Source: Raineyella sp044508675 (GTDB lineage: Bacteria; Actinomycetota; Actinomycetes; Propionibacteriales; Propionibacteriaceae). Taken from it: a stretch of 64,000 nt of DNA. The notes beneath the pieces are model-generated. The model worked only from the letters and a program-made list of their open reading frames with translations, was not told the origin of the DNA and searched no databases. The translations under genes and the position numbers were made by a program. Where the stretch lies: positions 214,715 through 278,714 of the forward strand of contig JBIQHF010000002.1 in NCBI GenBank assembly GCA_044508675.1, read 5' to 3'. Positions 1-8,642 of the stretch are shown in pieces (the stretch's first letter is position 1; the number at the start of each line of letters is the position of its first letter).

Positions 1-20
1 GAAGCAGAGGTAGAACTTCT

Positions 21-38
21 TTGTGTTACGTTTCACAA
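21..38. promoter_or_regulatory. CRP/GlxR-type operator upstream of the ATP synthase operon
   Basis: Reads TTGTGTTACGTTTCACAA, an inverted repeat TTGTG-ww-ACGT-ww-CACAA that is symmetric apart from the W pairs. It differs at one position from the CRP/GlxR consensus TGTGA-N6-TCACA. Its centre lies about 60 bases before the first ATG of the operon. GlxR is known to act on the atp operon in corynebacteria; that a homologue binds here is inferred. Confidence 0.55.
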
Positions 39-90
39 GCAGCCGCATCTGGCTGGGGCACACCGAGGTGGGAGTGGGAATCACCGCAGC

Positions 91-606
91 ATGAGCATGG
101 TCACGGCGATGGATGAGCACGCAGGGGTCGAGCATCCGACCCCGGATGGCGCGGATCCCCGTCCCGTCGGTGCAGCCACGGCGTACGCGCGACACCTCCT
201 GCTGGCGGGTCTCCTCGGTGGGCACCTGGCGCTGATCGGATCGGTCGGGATCTCCGCCGCCGTCGGCGGGGGAGTGGCTGCCGCCTCGGCGGCCGTCGGC
301 TCCGTCGTAGCCATTCTTTTCTTCAGCCTGGGGCAGTCGGTCGTCCTCCGCTACGCCGAGCGGGACGGTTCGGGCCTGCTGGTCGCCGGACTCGCCTCGT
401 ACGGGATCCGGATCGCCGGACTCGGAGGCGCCCTGGCGCTCTATACCGGCTCTGGACTCGAGATGCTCGACCGGACGGCGACCGCGGCGGCCCTAGTGGC
501 CACCGTGCTGCTGTGGACAACGGCCGAGGTGGTGGCGTTCGCTCGGATGCGCATGCCCGTGTATGACCTCGGTTACACTCCGCACCCCCGTCGGTCGCGA
601 AAGTGA
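91..606 (+). CDS. atpI: ATP synthase protein I-like membrane protein (AtpI)
   Basis: Predicted 171-aa integral membrane protein and first gene of the ATP synthase operon. After a hydrophilic N-terminus of about 30 residues there are four hydrophobic stretches (about 35-57, 61-82, 92-115 and 127-148), followed by a basic tail. AtpI proteins are assembly or stability factors for the c-ring and are poorly conserved, so the call rests mainly on topology and position upstream of atpB. The start is uncertain: ATGs at 91, 97 and 106 are in frame and no well-spaced Shine-Dalgarno is evident (the nearest purine run, 64-79, is far). The gene ends 60 bases before the GTG start of the AtpZ-like gene. Confidence 0.7.
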   Translation: MSMVTAMDEHAGVEHPTPDGADPRPVGAATAYARHLLLAGLLGGHLALIGSVGISAAVGGGVAAASAAVGSVVAILFFSLGQSVVLRYAERDGSGLLVAGLASYGIRIAGLGGALALYTGSGLEMLDRTATAAALVATVLLWTTAEVVAFARMRMPVYDLGYTPHPRRSRK

Positions 607-666
607 CGCCTGAACATGACTACTGATATGGTCCGAAGCGCGATGCAGGACGAGGAGGTCACCACT

Positions 667-927
667 GTGGACAACCGGCGCAAGACTGGTCGGGCCGGCT
701 CCTCGTTCCTACCAGGAAGCGAGCCGGTCGGCATGGAAACCGGTTACCGCATCCTTGCCTACATCGCCGCCGGCCTCCTCTTCTACGGAGGGCTCGGCTG
801 GCTCGGGGACAAGTACCTGGGCACCGGCTTCCTGCTGCCCCTGGGTCTCATCATCGGTGTGGTTCTGGCCATGTACGCGATCGTCAAGCGATTCGGCCAG
901 GTGCCTGAGAACAACTCTGAGAAGTGA
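667..927 (+). CDS. atpZ: AtpZ/AtpI-family small membrane protein
   Basis: Small two-helix membrane protein of the ATPase_gene1 (AtpZ) family, which accompanies F-type ATP synthase operons and is thought to help assembly or Mg/Ca homeostasis. The core GYRILAYIAAGLLFYGGLGW followed by GDKYLGTGF and a second helix is typical. I chose the GTG at 667 (86 aa) because GAGGAGG at 652-658 sits 8 bases upstream; an ATG at 616 would add 17 residues but has no ribosome-binding site. It lies between the AtpI-like gene and atpB, so this operon carries both accessory proteins. Confidence 0.75.
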   Translation: MDNRRKTGRAGSSFLPGSEPVGMETGYRILAYIAAGLLFYGGLGWLGDKYLGTGFLLPLGLIIGVVLAMYAIVKRFGQVPENNSEK

Positions 928-973
928 GTCCGCACGAGACAATGACGTACGACATCGATGTTGAGGAGGAACG

Positions 974-1831
974 GTGGGTCCGATGACTTTGCCGGCCCTG
1001 GTGGGAGCACTCGTCCCGCTGGAGAACGGACCATACGTGTCCCCGGGTGTGAAGGATTTCCGCTACTTCTGCGCGGACAACCCGGAGGTCACCAGCGGCA
1101 ACGCGCTCGCCGGCTGTACGTTCGGCGTCGACTGGATGAACAAGCCGTTCTGGCAGGCCATCATCGGTGCGGCCCTGGTCATCGTGGTCTGGGTCGTGGC
1201 GGCGCAGAAGCTCAAGATGGTGCCGGGCAAGGGCCAGTTCTTCTGGGAGTCCGTGTACAACTTCGTCCGCAACGGGGTCGCCCGCGACATCCTCGGTCCG
1301 GAGTACCGGCGCTACCTGCCGTACTTGCTCGGCCTGTTCAGCTTCCTGCTGGTGAACAACTGGTTCGGTGAGTTCTTCCTCTTCATGCTGCCGACGTTCT
1401 CCAACATCGGCTACGCCTGGATCCTGGCGATCATGTCCTGGCTGATCTACATCGGTGCCGGCGTCCACAAGCACGGCTTCTTCAAGTACTTCAGGATGCA
1501 GTTGATCCCCCAGGGCGTGCCTGGCTGGCTGCTGCCGATCATCATCCCGTTGGAGTTCTTGTCGAACTTCATCACCCGGCCGCTCACCCTGGCCCTCCGA
1601 CTTTTCGCCAACCTGTTCGCCGGCCACCTGGTGGTGCTGGTGTTCGTGGTCGGCGGTGCGTTCCTGCTGACGTACCAGGACAACCTGTTCTACAACGTCT
1701 CCGGTGCGGTCTCGATCCTCTTCAGCTTCGCGATCTTGTTCCTGGAGCTGTTCATCGGCGCCCTGCAGGCCTACATCTTCACCGTCCTGACCGCCCAGTA
1801 CGTCAACTCTTCCCTCGCCGAGGCGCACTGA
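974..1831 (+). CDS. atpB: F0F1 ATP synthase subunit a
   Basis: Membrane stator subunit a of the proton channel, 285 aa, normal length for the family. It has several strong transmembrane segments. The signature RPLTLALRLFANLFAGH contains the essential channel arginine (Arg209 here, equivalent to E. coli Arg210), followed by a C-terminal helix pair ending ELFIGALQAYIFTVLTAQY. The start is GTG 974, preceded by GAGGAGG at 963-969; an in-frame ATG at 983 is the alternative. The next gene is atpE after an 84-base gap. Confidence 0.97.
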   Translation: MGPMTLPALVGALVPLENGPYVSPGVKDFRYFCADNPEVTSGNALAGCTFGVDWMNKPFWQAIIGAALVIVVWVVAAQKLKMVPGKGQFFWESVYNFVRNGVARDILGPEYRRYLPYLLGLFSFLLVNNWFGEFFLFMLPTFSNIGYAWILAIMSWLIYIGAGVHKHGFFKYFRMQLIPQGVPGWLLPIIIPLEFLSNFITRPLTLALRLFANLFAGHLVVLVFVVGGAFLLTYQDNLFYNVSGAVSILFSFAILFLELFIGALQAYIFTVLTAQYVNSSLAEAH

Positions 1832-1915
1832 CCTCTCGACGAGGATCCCGTAACAACCCAGTTGTCTTCTCACTGCAACTCCATCCCTGAGAAGAATCAT
1901 CCGAAAGGAACGAGA

Positions 1916-2134
1916 ATGACCCCGTTGGAAATCGCTGGCTCCATGAACATGCTCGGCTATGGCCTTGCCACCCTCGGCCCGGCCATCGGCGTGGGCTGGA
2001 TCTTCGCCTCCGTCATCAACGGCACCGCCCGCCAGCCTGAGGCCCGCGGCGCGATGATGAGCACCGCCTTCATCGGCTTCGCCGTTGTCGAGGCCCTGGC
2101 CATCATCGGTATCGCCCTCGCCTTCGTTCTCTGA
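1916..2134 (+). CDS. atpE: F0F1 ATP synthase subunit c
   Basis: Proteolipid c-ring subunit of 72 aa with two membrane helices joined by the polar loop ARQPEAR. The ion-carrying carboxylate is Glu59 in FAVVEALAIIG. The reading frame is open further upstream (from 1862), but the ATG at 1916 follows AAAGGAACG and gives the canonical length. The stop TGA overlaps the next ATG (TGATG), coupling it to atpF. Confidence 0.96.
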   Translation: MTPLEIAGSMNMLGYGLATLGPAIGVGWIFASVINGTARQPEARGAMMSTAFIGFAVVEALAIIGIALAFVL

Positions 2135-2679
2135 TGTCCTCCATGGTGCCGATGCAGATTGACCTCGGCCCACTCCTGCCCACCCACCTGTCGGAGCTGA
2201 TCGTCGGGTTCGTCCTGATGGTCATCATCTGGCTCGTGATGTGGAAGAAGGTCGTTCCCGCGTTCGAGAAGATGTACGAAGAGCGCGCGACGGCGATCCA
2301 AGGTGGTATGGAGAAGGCCGAGAAGGCCCAGGAAGAGGCCCAGGCGGCGCTGGCCGATTACACGGCCCAGCTCGCTGAGGCCCGCACGGAGGCCGCTCGT
2401 ATCCGCGAGGAGGCCAAGAACCAGGGCGCGCAGATCATCGCAGAGATGCGTGAGCAGGCCAACGTCGAGGCGGAGCGGATCATCGCCACGACCAAGGTCC
2501 AGATGGAGGCCGAGCGCCGGCAGGCCATGGGCGAGCTTCGTGGCGAGGTCGGTGGCCTGGCGACCACCCTGGCCGGCCGAATCGTCGGGGAGTCCCTCGA
2601 TGACGACGCGCGGGCCCGCCGTACGGTCGAGCGCTTCCTGGCCGACCTGGAGTCGCAGACGGAGACGGAGAAGGTATGA
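2134..2679 (+). CDS. atpF: F0F1 ATP synthase subunit b
   Basis: Peripheral-stalk subunit b, 181 aa. A single N-terminal membrane helix (about residues 19-38, IVGFVLMVIIWLVMW) is followed by a long charged coiled coil rich in Glu, Ala, Arg and Lys. There is no separate Shine-Dalgarno; the ATG overlaps the atpE stop by one base, so translation is probably coupled. The 3' end overlaps atpH by four bases (ATGA). Confidence 0.95.
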   Translation: MSSMVPMQIDLGPLLPTHLSELIVGFVLMVIIWLVMWKKVVPAFEKMYEERATAIQGGMEKAEKAQEEAQAALADYTAQLAEARTEAARIREEAKNQGAQIIAEMREQANVEAERIIATTKVQMEAERRQAMGELRGEVGGLATTLAGRIVGESLDDDARARRTVERFLADLESQTETEKV

Positions 2680-3482
2680 GCCCCCAGACGGATCGCATCG
2701 ATGAGCCTCGGCTGACCGGTCTGGACCAGGTCCTGGATGCACAGAAGTCGCATCCCGCCCTGGCCGGAGAGCTGTTCTCAGCCGCCGACCTCTTCGGTTC
2801 GGACCCGGCGCTGCGGCGTGCGGTCACCGATCCCGGAGCATCGGTGGAGGCTCGTCAGCAGCTCGTCAGCCAGTTGCTCGGCGGCAAGGTCTCCGCTGAG
2901 GCCCTCGCCGTCCTGCGGGGGGCTGCCGGACTGCGTTGGCGTACGCCGGAGGCCTTCGTGTCCTCCGTCGAGCGCCAGGCGATCCGGGCTGCCCTCGCCC
3001 AGGCGCAGGTGGCCGGTCAGCTGGACCAGGTGGAGGACGAGCTCTTCCGCTTCAACCGTACGGTGGCCGGCTCGTCGGAGTTGCGTGACGCGCTCTCCGA
3101 CGACCGGCAGCCGTTGGCGGTTCGGCAAGACATGGCCGCGCGACTGCTCCAGGGCAAGGCTGCCCCGGTCACGATCTCTCTCGTGCGCCGTGGCGTGGCC
3201 GCTCGCGAGCGGACCTTCGTCAACACCGTGGACGGCTACCTCACCCTCGCTGCCGCCCAGCGCAACCGTGCCCTCGCCGTCGTGCGGGTGGCGCGACCGC
3301 TGACGGGTGAGCAGCTCGCACGTCTCCAAGCCGCCCTGAACAAGCAGCTGGGGCGTCCGATCGCCATGCACGTCGTCGAGGATCCCACGATCCTCGGCGG
3401 CATTCGTGTGGAGGTGGGCGACGAAGTGATCGACGGGACCGTGGCGACTCGCCTCAACGAGGCTCGCAAGCTGTTCTCGTAA
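2676..3482 (+). CDS. atpH: F0F1 ATP synthase subunit delta
   Basis: Delta (OSCP-type) subunit linking F1 to the peripheral stalk. The protein is 268 aa, longer than the roughly 180 aa of proteobacterial delta, as is common in actinobacteria. The C-terminal part carries the usual signature ending GGIRVEVGDEVIDGTVATRL. The start ATG overlaps the atpF stop. An 81-base gap without a recognisable gene separates it from atpA. Confidence 0.93.
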   Translation: MSPQTDRIDEPRLTGLDQVLDAQKSHPALAGELFSAADLFGSDPALRRAVTDPGASVEARQQLVSQLLGGKVSAEALAVLRGAAGLRWRTPEAFVSSVERQAIRAALAQAQVAGQLDQVEDELFRFNRTVAGSSELRDALSDDRQPLAVRQDMAARLLQGKAAPVTISLVRRGVAARERTFVNTVDGYLTLAAAQRNRALAVVRVARPLTGEQLARLQAALNKQLGRPIAMHVVEDPTILGGIRVEVGDEVIDGTVATRLNEARKLFS

Positions 3483-3563
3483 GGCGGCGCCGCGCGCACC
3501 GACCGGGACACTCCGAGCTCTGAACTACGACACTGACTGATTACGAGAACAAGGACGCAGAAG

Positions 3564-5198
3564 ATGGCGGAACTCACTATTCGTCCGGAGGAAATCCGGA
3601 ACGCCCTGGACCAGTACGTCCAGCAATTCACTCCGGAGACCTCCTCTCGTGAAGAGGTAGGCACGGTTATCACCTCGGGCGATGGCATCGCCCGAGTCGA
3701 GGGCCTGCCCTCGACCATGGCGAACGAGCTGCTGCGCTTCGAGAACGGCACGCTCGGCATCGCCCAGAACCTCGAGGCCCGCGAGATCGGTGTCGTGGTC
3801 CTCGGGTCCTCCGAGGGCATCGACGAGGGCCAGGAGGTCTACCGCACTGGCGACGTGCTGTCGGTGCCGGTCGGCGAGGGCTACCTCGGTCGCGTCGTCG
3901 ACGCGATGGGCAACCCGATCGACGGGCTCGGCGAGATCACCGGGATCGAGGACCGCCGCCCGCTCGAGCTGCAGGCAGCCGGCGTGATGGACCGCCAGGA
4001 GGTCCGCGAGCCGTTGCAGACCGGCATCAAGGCCATCGACTCGATGACCCCGATCGGTCGTGGCCAGCGCCAGCTCATCATTGGTGACCGCAAGACCGGC
4101 AAGACCGCCATTGCCATCGACACGATCATCAACCAGAAGGCCAACTGGGAGTCCGGCGACCCCGCCAAGCAGGTCCGCTGCATCTACGTCGCGATCGGCC
4201 AGAAGGGCTCGACCGTCGCCGAGGTCAAGGGCGTGCTGGAGAAGGCCGGCGCGATGGAGTACACCACCATCGTCAACGCCCCGGCCTCCGACCCGGCCGG
4301 CTACAAGTACATCGCCCCCTACGCCGGTTCGGCGATCGGCCAGCACTGGATGTACCAGGGCAAGCACGTCCTGATCGTCTTCGACGACCTGACCAAGCAG
4401 GCCGAGGCCTACCGCGCCATGTCGCTGCTGCTGCGCCGTCCCCCGGGCCGTGAGGCCTACCCCGGCGACGTGTTCTTCCTGCACTCGCGCCTGCTGGAGC
4501 GTTGCGCCAAGCTGTCCGATGCGAAGGGCGCCGGCTCGATGACCGGCCTGCCGATCATCGAGACCAAGGCCAACGACGTGTCGGCCTACATCCCGACCAA
4601 CGTGATCTCGATCACCGACGGCCAGATCTTCCTGCAGTCCGACCTGTTCAACGCGAACCAGCGCCCCGCCGTGGACGTCGGTATCTCGGTGTCCCGAGTC
4701 GGTGGCGCGGCCCAGACCAAGGCGATGAAGGGTGTCTCCGGCACCCTGAAGATCGACCTGGCCCAGTACCGCGACCAGCAGGCCTTCGCCATGTTCGCCT
4801 CGAGCCTCGATGACGCCACCAAGCGCCAGCTGGCCCGCGGCGCCCGGCTGACCGAGCTGCTGCGCCAGAAGCAGTACTCGCCGTACCCGATGGAGGACGA
4901 GGCCGTCTCCATCTGGGCCGGCACCACCGGCAAGTTCGACGACGTCGAGGTCGAGGACGTGCTGCGTTTCGAGGGCGAGTACCTGGACTACCTGCGTCGC
5001 AGCACCGGCTTGCTCACCACGATCCGGGACACCGGCAAGCTCGACGACGAGACCAAGTCCGGCCTCGAGGCCGCGCTGGGTGAGTTCCGCAAGGAGTTCC
5101 GCACCAGCAAGGGCCACTTGCTCGGCACCGAGGCGTCACCGAAGGAGATCGGCGACAAGGACGTGGATCACGAGCAGATCGTCGTGAAGAAGGCCTGA
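3564..5198 (+). CDS. atpA: F0F1 ATP synthase subunit alpha
   Basis: Non-catalytic nucleotide-binding subunit of F1, 544 aa. The P-loop is GDRKTGKTA (around residue 175), the Walker B region is VLIVFDDLTKQAEAYR, and the alpha-specific RRPPGREAYPGDVFFLHSRL follows. The N-terminal beta-barrel begins MAELTIRPEEIRNAL. The stop is one base before the atpG start. The long open frames on the opposite strand here are GC-bias shadows. Confidence 0.98.
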   Translation: MAELTIRPEEIRNALDQYVQQFTPETSSREEVGTVITSGDGIARVEGLPSTMANELLRFENGTLGIAQNLEAREIGVVVLGSSEGIDEGQEVYRTGDVLSVPVGEGYLGRVVDAMGNPIDGLGEITGIEDRRPLELQAAGVMDRQEVREPLQTGIKAIDSMTPIGRGQRQLIIGDRKTGKTAIAIDTIINQKANWESGDPAKQVRCIYVAIGQKGSTVAEVKGVLEKAGAMEYTTIVNAPASDPAGYKYIAPYAGSAIGQHWMYQGKHVLIVFDDLTKQAEAYRAMSLLLRRPPGREAYPGDVFFLHSRLLERCAKLSDAKGAGSMTGLPIIETKANDVSAYIPTNVISITDGQIFLQSDLFNANQRPAVDVGISVSRVGGAAQTKAMKGVSGTLKIDLAQYRDQQAFAMFASSLDDATKRQLARGARLTELLRQKQYSPYPMEDEAVSIWAGTTGKFDDVEVEDVLRFEGEYLDYLRRSTGLLTTIRDTGKLDDETKSGLEAALGEFRKEFRTSKGHLLGTEASPKEIGDKDVDHEQIVVKKA

Positions 5199-5199
5199 T

Positions 5200-6153
5200 A
5201 TGGCTACCCTTCGAGAATTGCGTGATCGGACCAAGTCGGTCCAGACCACGAAGAAGATCACCCATGCCATGGAGTTGATCGCCGCTTCCCGCGTCCGGAG
5301 GGCGCAGCAGATCGCTGAGGCTGCTGTTCCCTACAGCCGTGAGCTGGTGCGGGCACTGTCGGCGGTGGCCAGCCGCCCGGACCTGGACCATCCGCTGCTG
5401 GTGGAGCTGGAGCACCCGAAGCGTTCCGCGGTGCTGCTGATCACCTCCGATCGCGGCCTTGCGGGCGGTTACTCGACGAACGTGCTGCGGGCCGGGGAGT
5501 CCGTACGGCACTACCTCACGGAGAAGCACAGCCGTGAGATGGAGCTGTACATCACCGGCAAGAAGGGCATCGCCTTCAACGAGTTCCGTGATCGCCCGAT
5601 CAGGAAGTCGTGGGACGGGTTCTCCGACGCGCCGACGTACGCGCATGCCCAGGAGATCTCCAAGACCCTGCTGGACGCCTTCCTGACGCCGACCGAGGAG
5701 GGGGGCGTGGACGAGATCTTCCTCGTCTTCACCCGCTTCGTGTCGCGTGTCAAGCAGACTCCGCAGATCCTTCGGCTGTTGCCGCTCGAGGTCGTCTCCG
5801 AGGAGGAGGCGGCCGAGCGGGCCGAGAGTGGCGCCCGGATGACCGAGCTGCACCATGGCCCGGCCTTCCAGGAGGACAAGGTCGAGACCCCGTTCGACTT
5901 CGAGCCCGGACCGGAAGCGGTCCTGGACGCCCTGTTGCCGCTGTACATCGGCAACCGCGTGTACTACGCGCTGATGCAGGCAGCGGCGTCGGAGCTGGCC
6001 GCCCGCCAGGCCGCCATGAAGTCGGCGACCGACAATGCCAATGAGCTGATCCGGAACCTGACGCGCGAGGCCAACCAGGCGCGCCAGGCGTCGATCACCC
6101 AGGAAATTACTGAAATCGTGGGTGGCGCCTCCGCGCTGTCCGAGAGCGCGTGA
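5200..6153 (+). CDS. atpG: F0F1 ATP synthase subunit gamma
   Basis: Central rotor shaft of F1, 317 aa. The N-terminal helix begins MATLRELRDRTKSVQTTKKI with the usual TKKITHAMELIAASRVRRAQ continuation. The central SDRGLAGGYSTNVLR and the C-terminal helix ending ARQASITQEITEIVGGASAL are family hallmarks. It begins one base after the atpA stop and is evidently co-translated. Confidence 0.97.
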   Translation: MATLRELRDRTKSVQTTKKITHAMELIAASRVRRAQQIAEAAVPYSRELVRALSAVASRPDLDHPLLVELEHPKRSAVLLITSDRGLAGGYSTNVLRAGESVRHYLTEKHSREMELYITGKKGIAFNEFRDRPIRKSWDGFSDAPTYAHAQEISKTLLDAFLTPTEEGGVDEIFLVFTRFVSRVKQTPQILRLLPLEVVSEEEAAERAESGARMTELHHGPAFQEDKVETPFDFEPGPEAVLDALLPLYIGNRVYYALMQAAASELAARQAAMKSATDNANELIRNLTREANQARQASITQEITEIVGGASALSESA

Positions 6154-6173
6154 GAGCGAAGTGAGTGGAGAAT

Positions 6174-7625
6174 ATGACTGCGATTGCTGAACAGAGCGCC
6201 GAGGTGAAGCCCGGCGCCACCGGACGCGTCCTGCGCGTCATCGGCCCCGTGGTGGACGTCGAGTTCCCGCCGAACGGCATGCCGAGGATCCTGAACGCCC
6301 TCACCCTCGAGGTCGACGTGATGGGCAACAAGCGCACCATGACGCTCGAGGTGGAGCTGCACATCGGTGACAACACCGTGCGCGCCATCGCCCTGAAGCC
6401 GACGGACGGCATCGTCCGCGGCCAGGAGGTCAAGGACACCGGCGCCCCGATCTCGGTGCCCGTCGGCGACGTGACCAAGGGCAAGGTCTGGAACGTGGTG
6501 GGCGACGTGCTGAACGTCGACCCCAACTCGTTCGAGGTGACCGAGCGCTGGCCGATCCACCGGGACCCGCCGCCGTTCGACGCGCTCGAGTCGAAGACCG
6601 AGCAGCTGTACACCGGCATCAAGGTCCTCGACCTGCTGACCCCGTACGTCAAGGGCGGCAAGATCGGCCTGTTCGGTGGCGCCGGTGTGGGCAAGACCGT
6701 GCTGATCCAGGAGATGATCTTCCGTATCGCCCACAACTTCGGTGGCACCTCGGTGTTCGCCGGCGTGGGTGAGCGGACCCGTGAGGGCAACGACCTCATC
6801 TTCGAGATGGAGGAGGCCGGCGTTCTCAAGGACACCGCCCTCGTCTTCGGCCAGATGGACGAGCCGCCGGGCACCCGTCTGCGCATCGCCCTGACCGGTC
6901 TGACCATGGCGGAGTACTTCCGCGACGTGCAGGGCCAGGACGTGCTGCTGTTCATCGACAACATCTTCCGGTTCACCCAGGCCGGCTCCGAGGTGTCGAC
7001 CCTGCTGGGTCGGATGCCGTCGGCCGTGGGCTACCAGCCGACCCTCGCCGACGAGATGGGCGCCCTCCAGGAGCGCATCACCTCGACCCGGGGTCACTCG
7101 ATCACGTCGATGCAGGCCATCTACGTCCCCGCCGACGACTACACTGACCCGGCCCCGGCGACGACGTTCGCCCACCTGGACGCCACCACCGAGCTCAGCC
7201 GCTCCATCGCCTCCCGTGGTCTGTACCCGGCCGTGGACCCGCTGACCTCCTCGTCGCGTATCCTCGACCCGCAGTACGTGGGCCAGGAGCACTACGACGT
7301 GGCCACCCAGGTCAAGCAGATCCTGCAGAAGAACAAGGAGCTGCAGGACATCATCGCCATCCTCGGTATCGACGAGCTGTCCGAAGAGGACAAGATCACC
7401 GTCAACCGCGCCCGTCGCCTGCAGCAGTTCCTGTCGCAGAACACCTACACCGGTGAGAAGTTCACCGGTGTGCCGGGCTCGACCGTGGACATGCCGGACA
7501 TCGTCGAGTCGTTCAAGAAGATCGTCGAGGGCGAGGTCGACCACATCCCCGAGCAGGCGTTCTTCAACGTCGGCGGTCTCGATGACGTCTACCGTGCCTG
7601 GGACAAGATGAAGAAGGAAGGCTGA
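6174..7625 (+). CDS. atpD: F0F1 ATP synthase subunit beta
   Basis: Catalytic subunit of F1, 483 aa from the ATG at 6174; an in-frame GTG at 6165 would add three residues. The P-loop is GGAGVGKT (168-175). The catalytic GERTREGNDL, the Walker B strand DVLLFIDNIFRFTQAGSEVS and the DELSEEDK segment are all present. GGAG lies just upstream of the ATG. It sits between atpG and atpC in the standard order. Confidence 0.97.
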   Translation: MTAIAEQSAEVKPGATGRVLRVIGPVVDVEFPPNGMPRILNALTLEVDVMGNKRTMTLEVELHIGDNTVRAIALKPTDGIVRGQEVKDTGAPISVPVGDVTKGKVWNVVGDVLNVDPNSFEVTERWPIHRDPPPFDALESKTEQLYTGIKVLDLLTPYVKGGKIGLFGGAGVGKTVLIQEMIFRIAHNFGGTSVFAGVGERTREGNDLIFEMEEAGVLKDTALVFGQMDEPPGTRLRIALTGLTMAEYFRDVQGQDVLLFIDNIFRFTQAGSEVSTLLGRMPSAVGYQPTLADEMGALQERITSTRGHSITSMQAIYVPADDYTDPAPATTFAHLDATTELSRSIASRGLYPAVDPLTSSSRILDPQYVGQEHYDVATQVKQILQKNKELQDIIAILGIDELSEEDKITVNRARRLQQFLSQNTYTGEKFTGVPGSTVDMPDIVESFKKIVEGEVDHIPEQAFFNVGGLDDVYRAWDKMKKEG

Positions 7626-7628
7626 GCC

Positions 7629-8060
7629 ATGGCGACGAGCACCCTCCACGTCGAGGTTGTCTCGGCCGAGCGCAGCATCTGGTCGGGCGAGGCAGTGAAC
7701 ATCATCGCCCGGACCGTCGACGGTGACATCGGCATCCTGCCGGGGCACTCCCCGGTCGTCGCGCTGCTACAGCCGTCGGCCGTGGAGATCTACACCCCGG
7801 ACGGCCTGCGGGAGATCGTGGCCGTGGACGACGGGTTCATCTCCGTCGCCCAGGGCCGGGTCTCGGTGCTGAGCTCCTTCGCGCGGCTCGGTCATGAGAT
7901 CGACCAGGTCGAGGCTGAAAAGGAGTACATCGAGGCGCGTGAGCGCTTCGAGCACGAGTCGGATGACGAGGAGACCCGGCAGCGGTTCAACCGTGCCCGG
8001 GCCCAGGTGCGGGCTGCCGAGAAGTACTTCGGCGAGGCCAGCACGGGGCTCGCGGTCTGA
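7629..8060 (+). CDS. atpC: F0F1 ATP synthase subunit epsilon
   Basis: Epsilon subunit of the rotor, 143 aa: an N-terminal beta sandwich (LHVEVVSAERSIWSGEA, DGDIGILPGHSPVVALL) and a C-terminal helical hairpin after about residue 90. It starts 3 bases after the atpD stop, with GAAGGAAG upstream. It is the last gene of the operon, followed by a hairpin terminator. Confidence 0.95.
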   Translation: MATSTLHVEVVSAERSIWSGEAVNIIARTVDGDIGILPGHSPVVALLQPSAVEIYTPDGLREIVAVDDGFISVAQGRVSVLSSFARLGHEIDQVEAEKEYIEARERFEHESDDEETRQRFNRARAQVRAAEKYFGEASTGLAV

Positions 8061-8080
8061 TCGAGCAAGCGGCGTACGTA

Positions 8081-8123
8081 CGGGGCGGGGTCACCATCGG
8101 GTGGCTCCGCCCCGGTCGTCTTT
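8081..8123 (+). terminator. Rho-independent-type terminator of the atp operon
   Basis: CGGGGCGG (8081-8088) pairs with CCGCCCCG (8107-8114), with further pairing of CACC and GGTG inside, followed by GTCGTCTTT. The U-tract is short, as is usual in GC-rich actinobacteria. Confidence 0.65.
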
Positions 8124-8142
8124 GCAGGTGGTGAATTGTCAG

Positions 8143-8148
8143 TAGACT
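8143..8148 (+). promoter_or_regulatory. -10 element, leaderless promoter of the DUF2550 gene
   Basis: TAGACT ends exactly 6 bases before ATG 8155, placing the expected transcription start at the start codon. Confidence 0.55.
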
Positions 8149-8154
8149 GTGCCC

Positions 8155-8625
8155 ATGTTTCTGGCCATCCTCGAGCTTTGCCTGGTGCTGCTTGCGGTAT
8201 TGGCCGTACCACTGGTGCTGCTGATCGTGCGAAGGATCTGGCTGGTACGCGGGGTCGGTGGGTTCGACTGCAGCGCCATGCTCGAGACCCCCGCGCCCGG
8301 GGGGCAGTGGGTGTCCGGAATCGGACGGTTCCGGGGTGAGGAGCTGTGGTGGTATCCCGATCTGGGCTGGTCCTACATCCCCAAGCTGAGGTTCCCGCGG
8401 GATCGTACGATCGCCCTGCCCTCGTACCCCTTGGCGCAGTCCGATCCGACCGGTGAGTTCGTCGACTACCGGGTGGTGCCGCTCAGCCGGCAGATCGGCG
8501 GCGGTACCGCCGTGTGGGACCTGGCGATGGCGCCCCCGGCGGTCACCGCCCTGCTCAGCTGGCTCGAGGCGGCTCCGCCCGGGATGGGACACCGCCGCCA
8601 TCCCCAGCTCGGTACCACCGACTGA
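8155..8625 (+). CDS. DUF2550 family membrane-anchored protein
   Basis: A 156-aa protein with one N-terminal membrane helix (FLAILELCLVLLAVLAVPLVLL) and a soluble domain containing GGFDCSAML, GRFRGEELWWYPDLGW and a C-terminal WLEAAPPGM. This matches the DUF2550 family, which in actinobacteria typically sits directly downstream of atpC; its function is unknown. ATG 8155 is preferred over GTG 8149 because a TAGACT -10 lies six bases before it and no Shine-Dalgarno is present. It converges with the adenosyltransferase gene, 17 bases apart. Confidence 0.82.
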   Translation: MFLAILELCLVLLAVLAVPLVLLIVRRIWLVRGVGGFDCSAMLETPAPGGQWVSGIGRFRGEELWWYPDLGWSYIPKLRFPRDRTIALPSYPLAQSDPTGEFVDYRVVPLSRQIGGGTAVWDLAMAPPAVTALLSWLEAAPPGMGHRRHPQLGTTD

Positions 8626-8642
8626 CCGCTCGGGCCTTCTCG

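Noticed and set aside
3525..5117. 530-codon open frame antisense to atpA
   Set aside because: Its translation has no recognisable domain and mirrors the third-position GC bias of atpA, which is unmistakable on the other strand.
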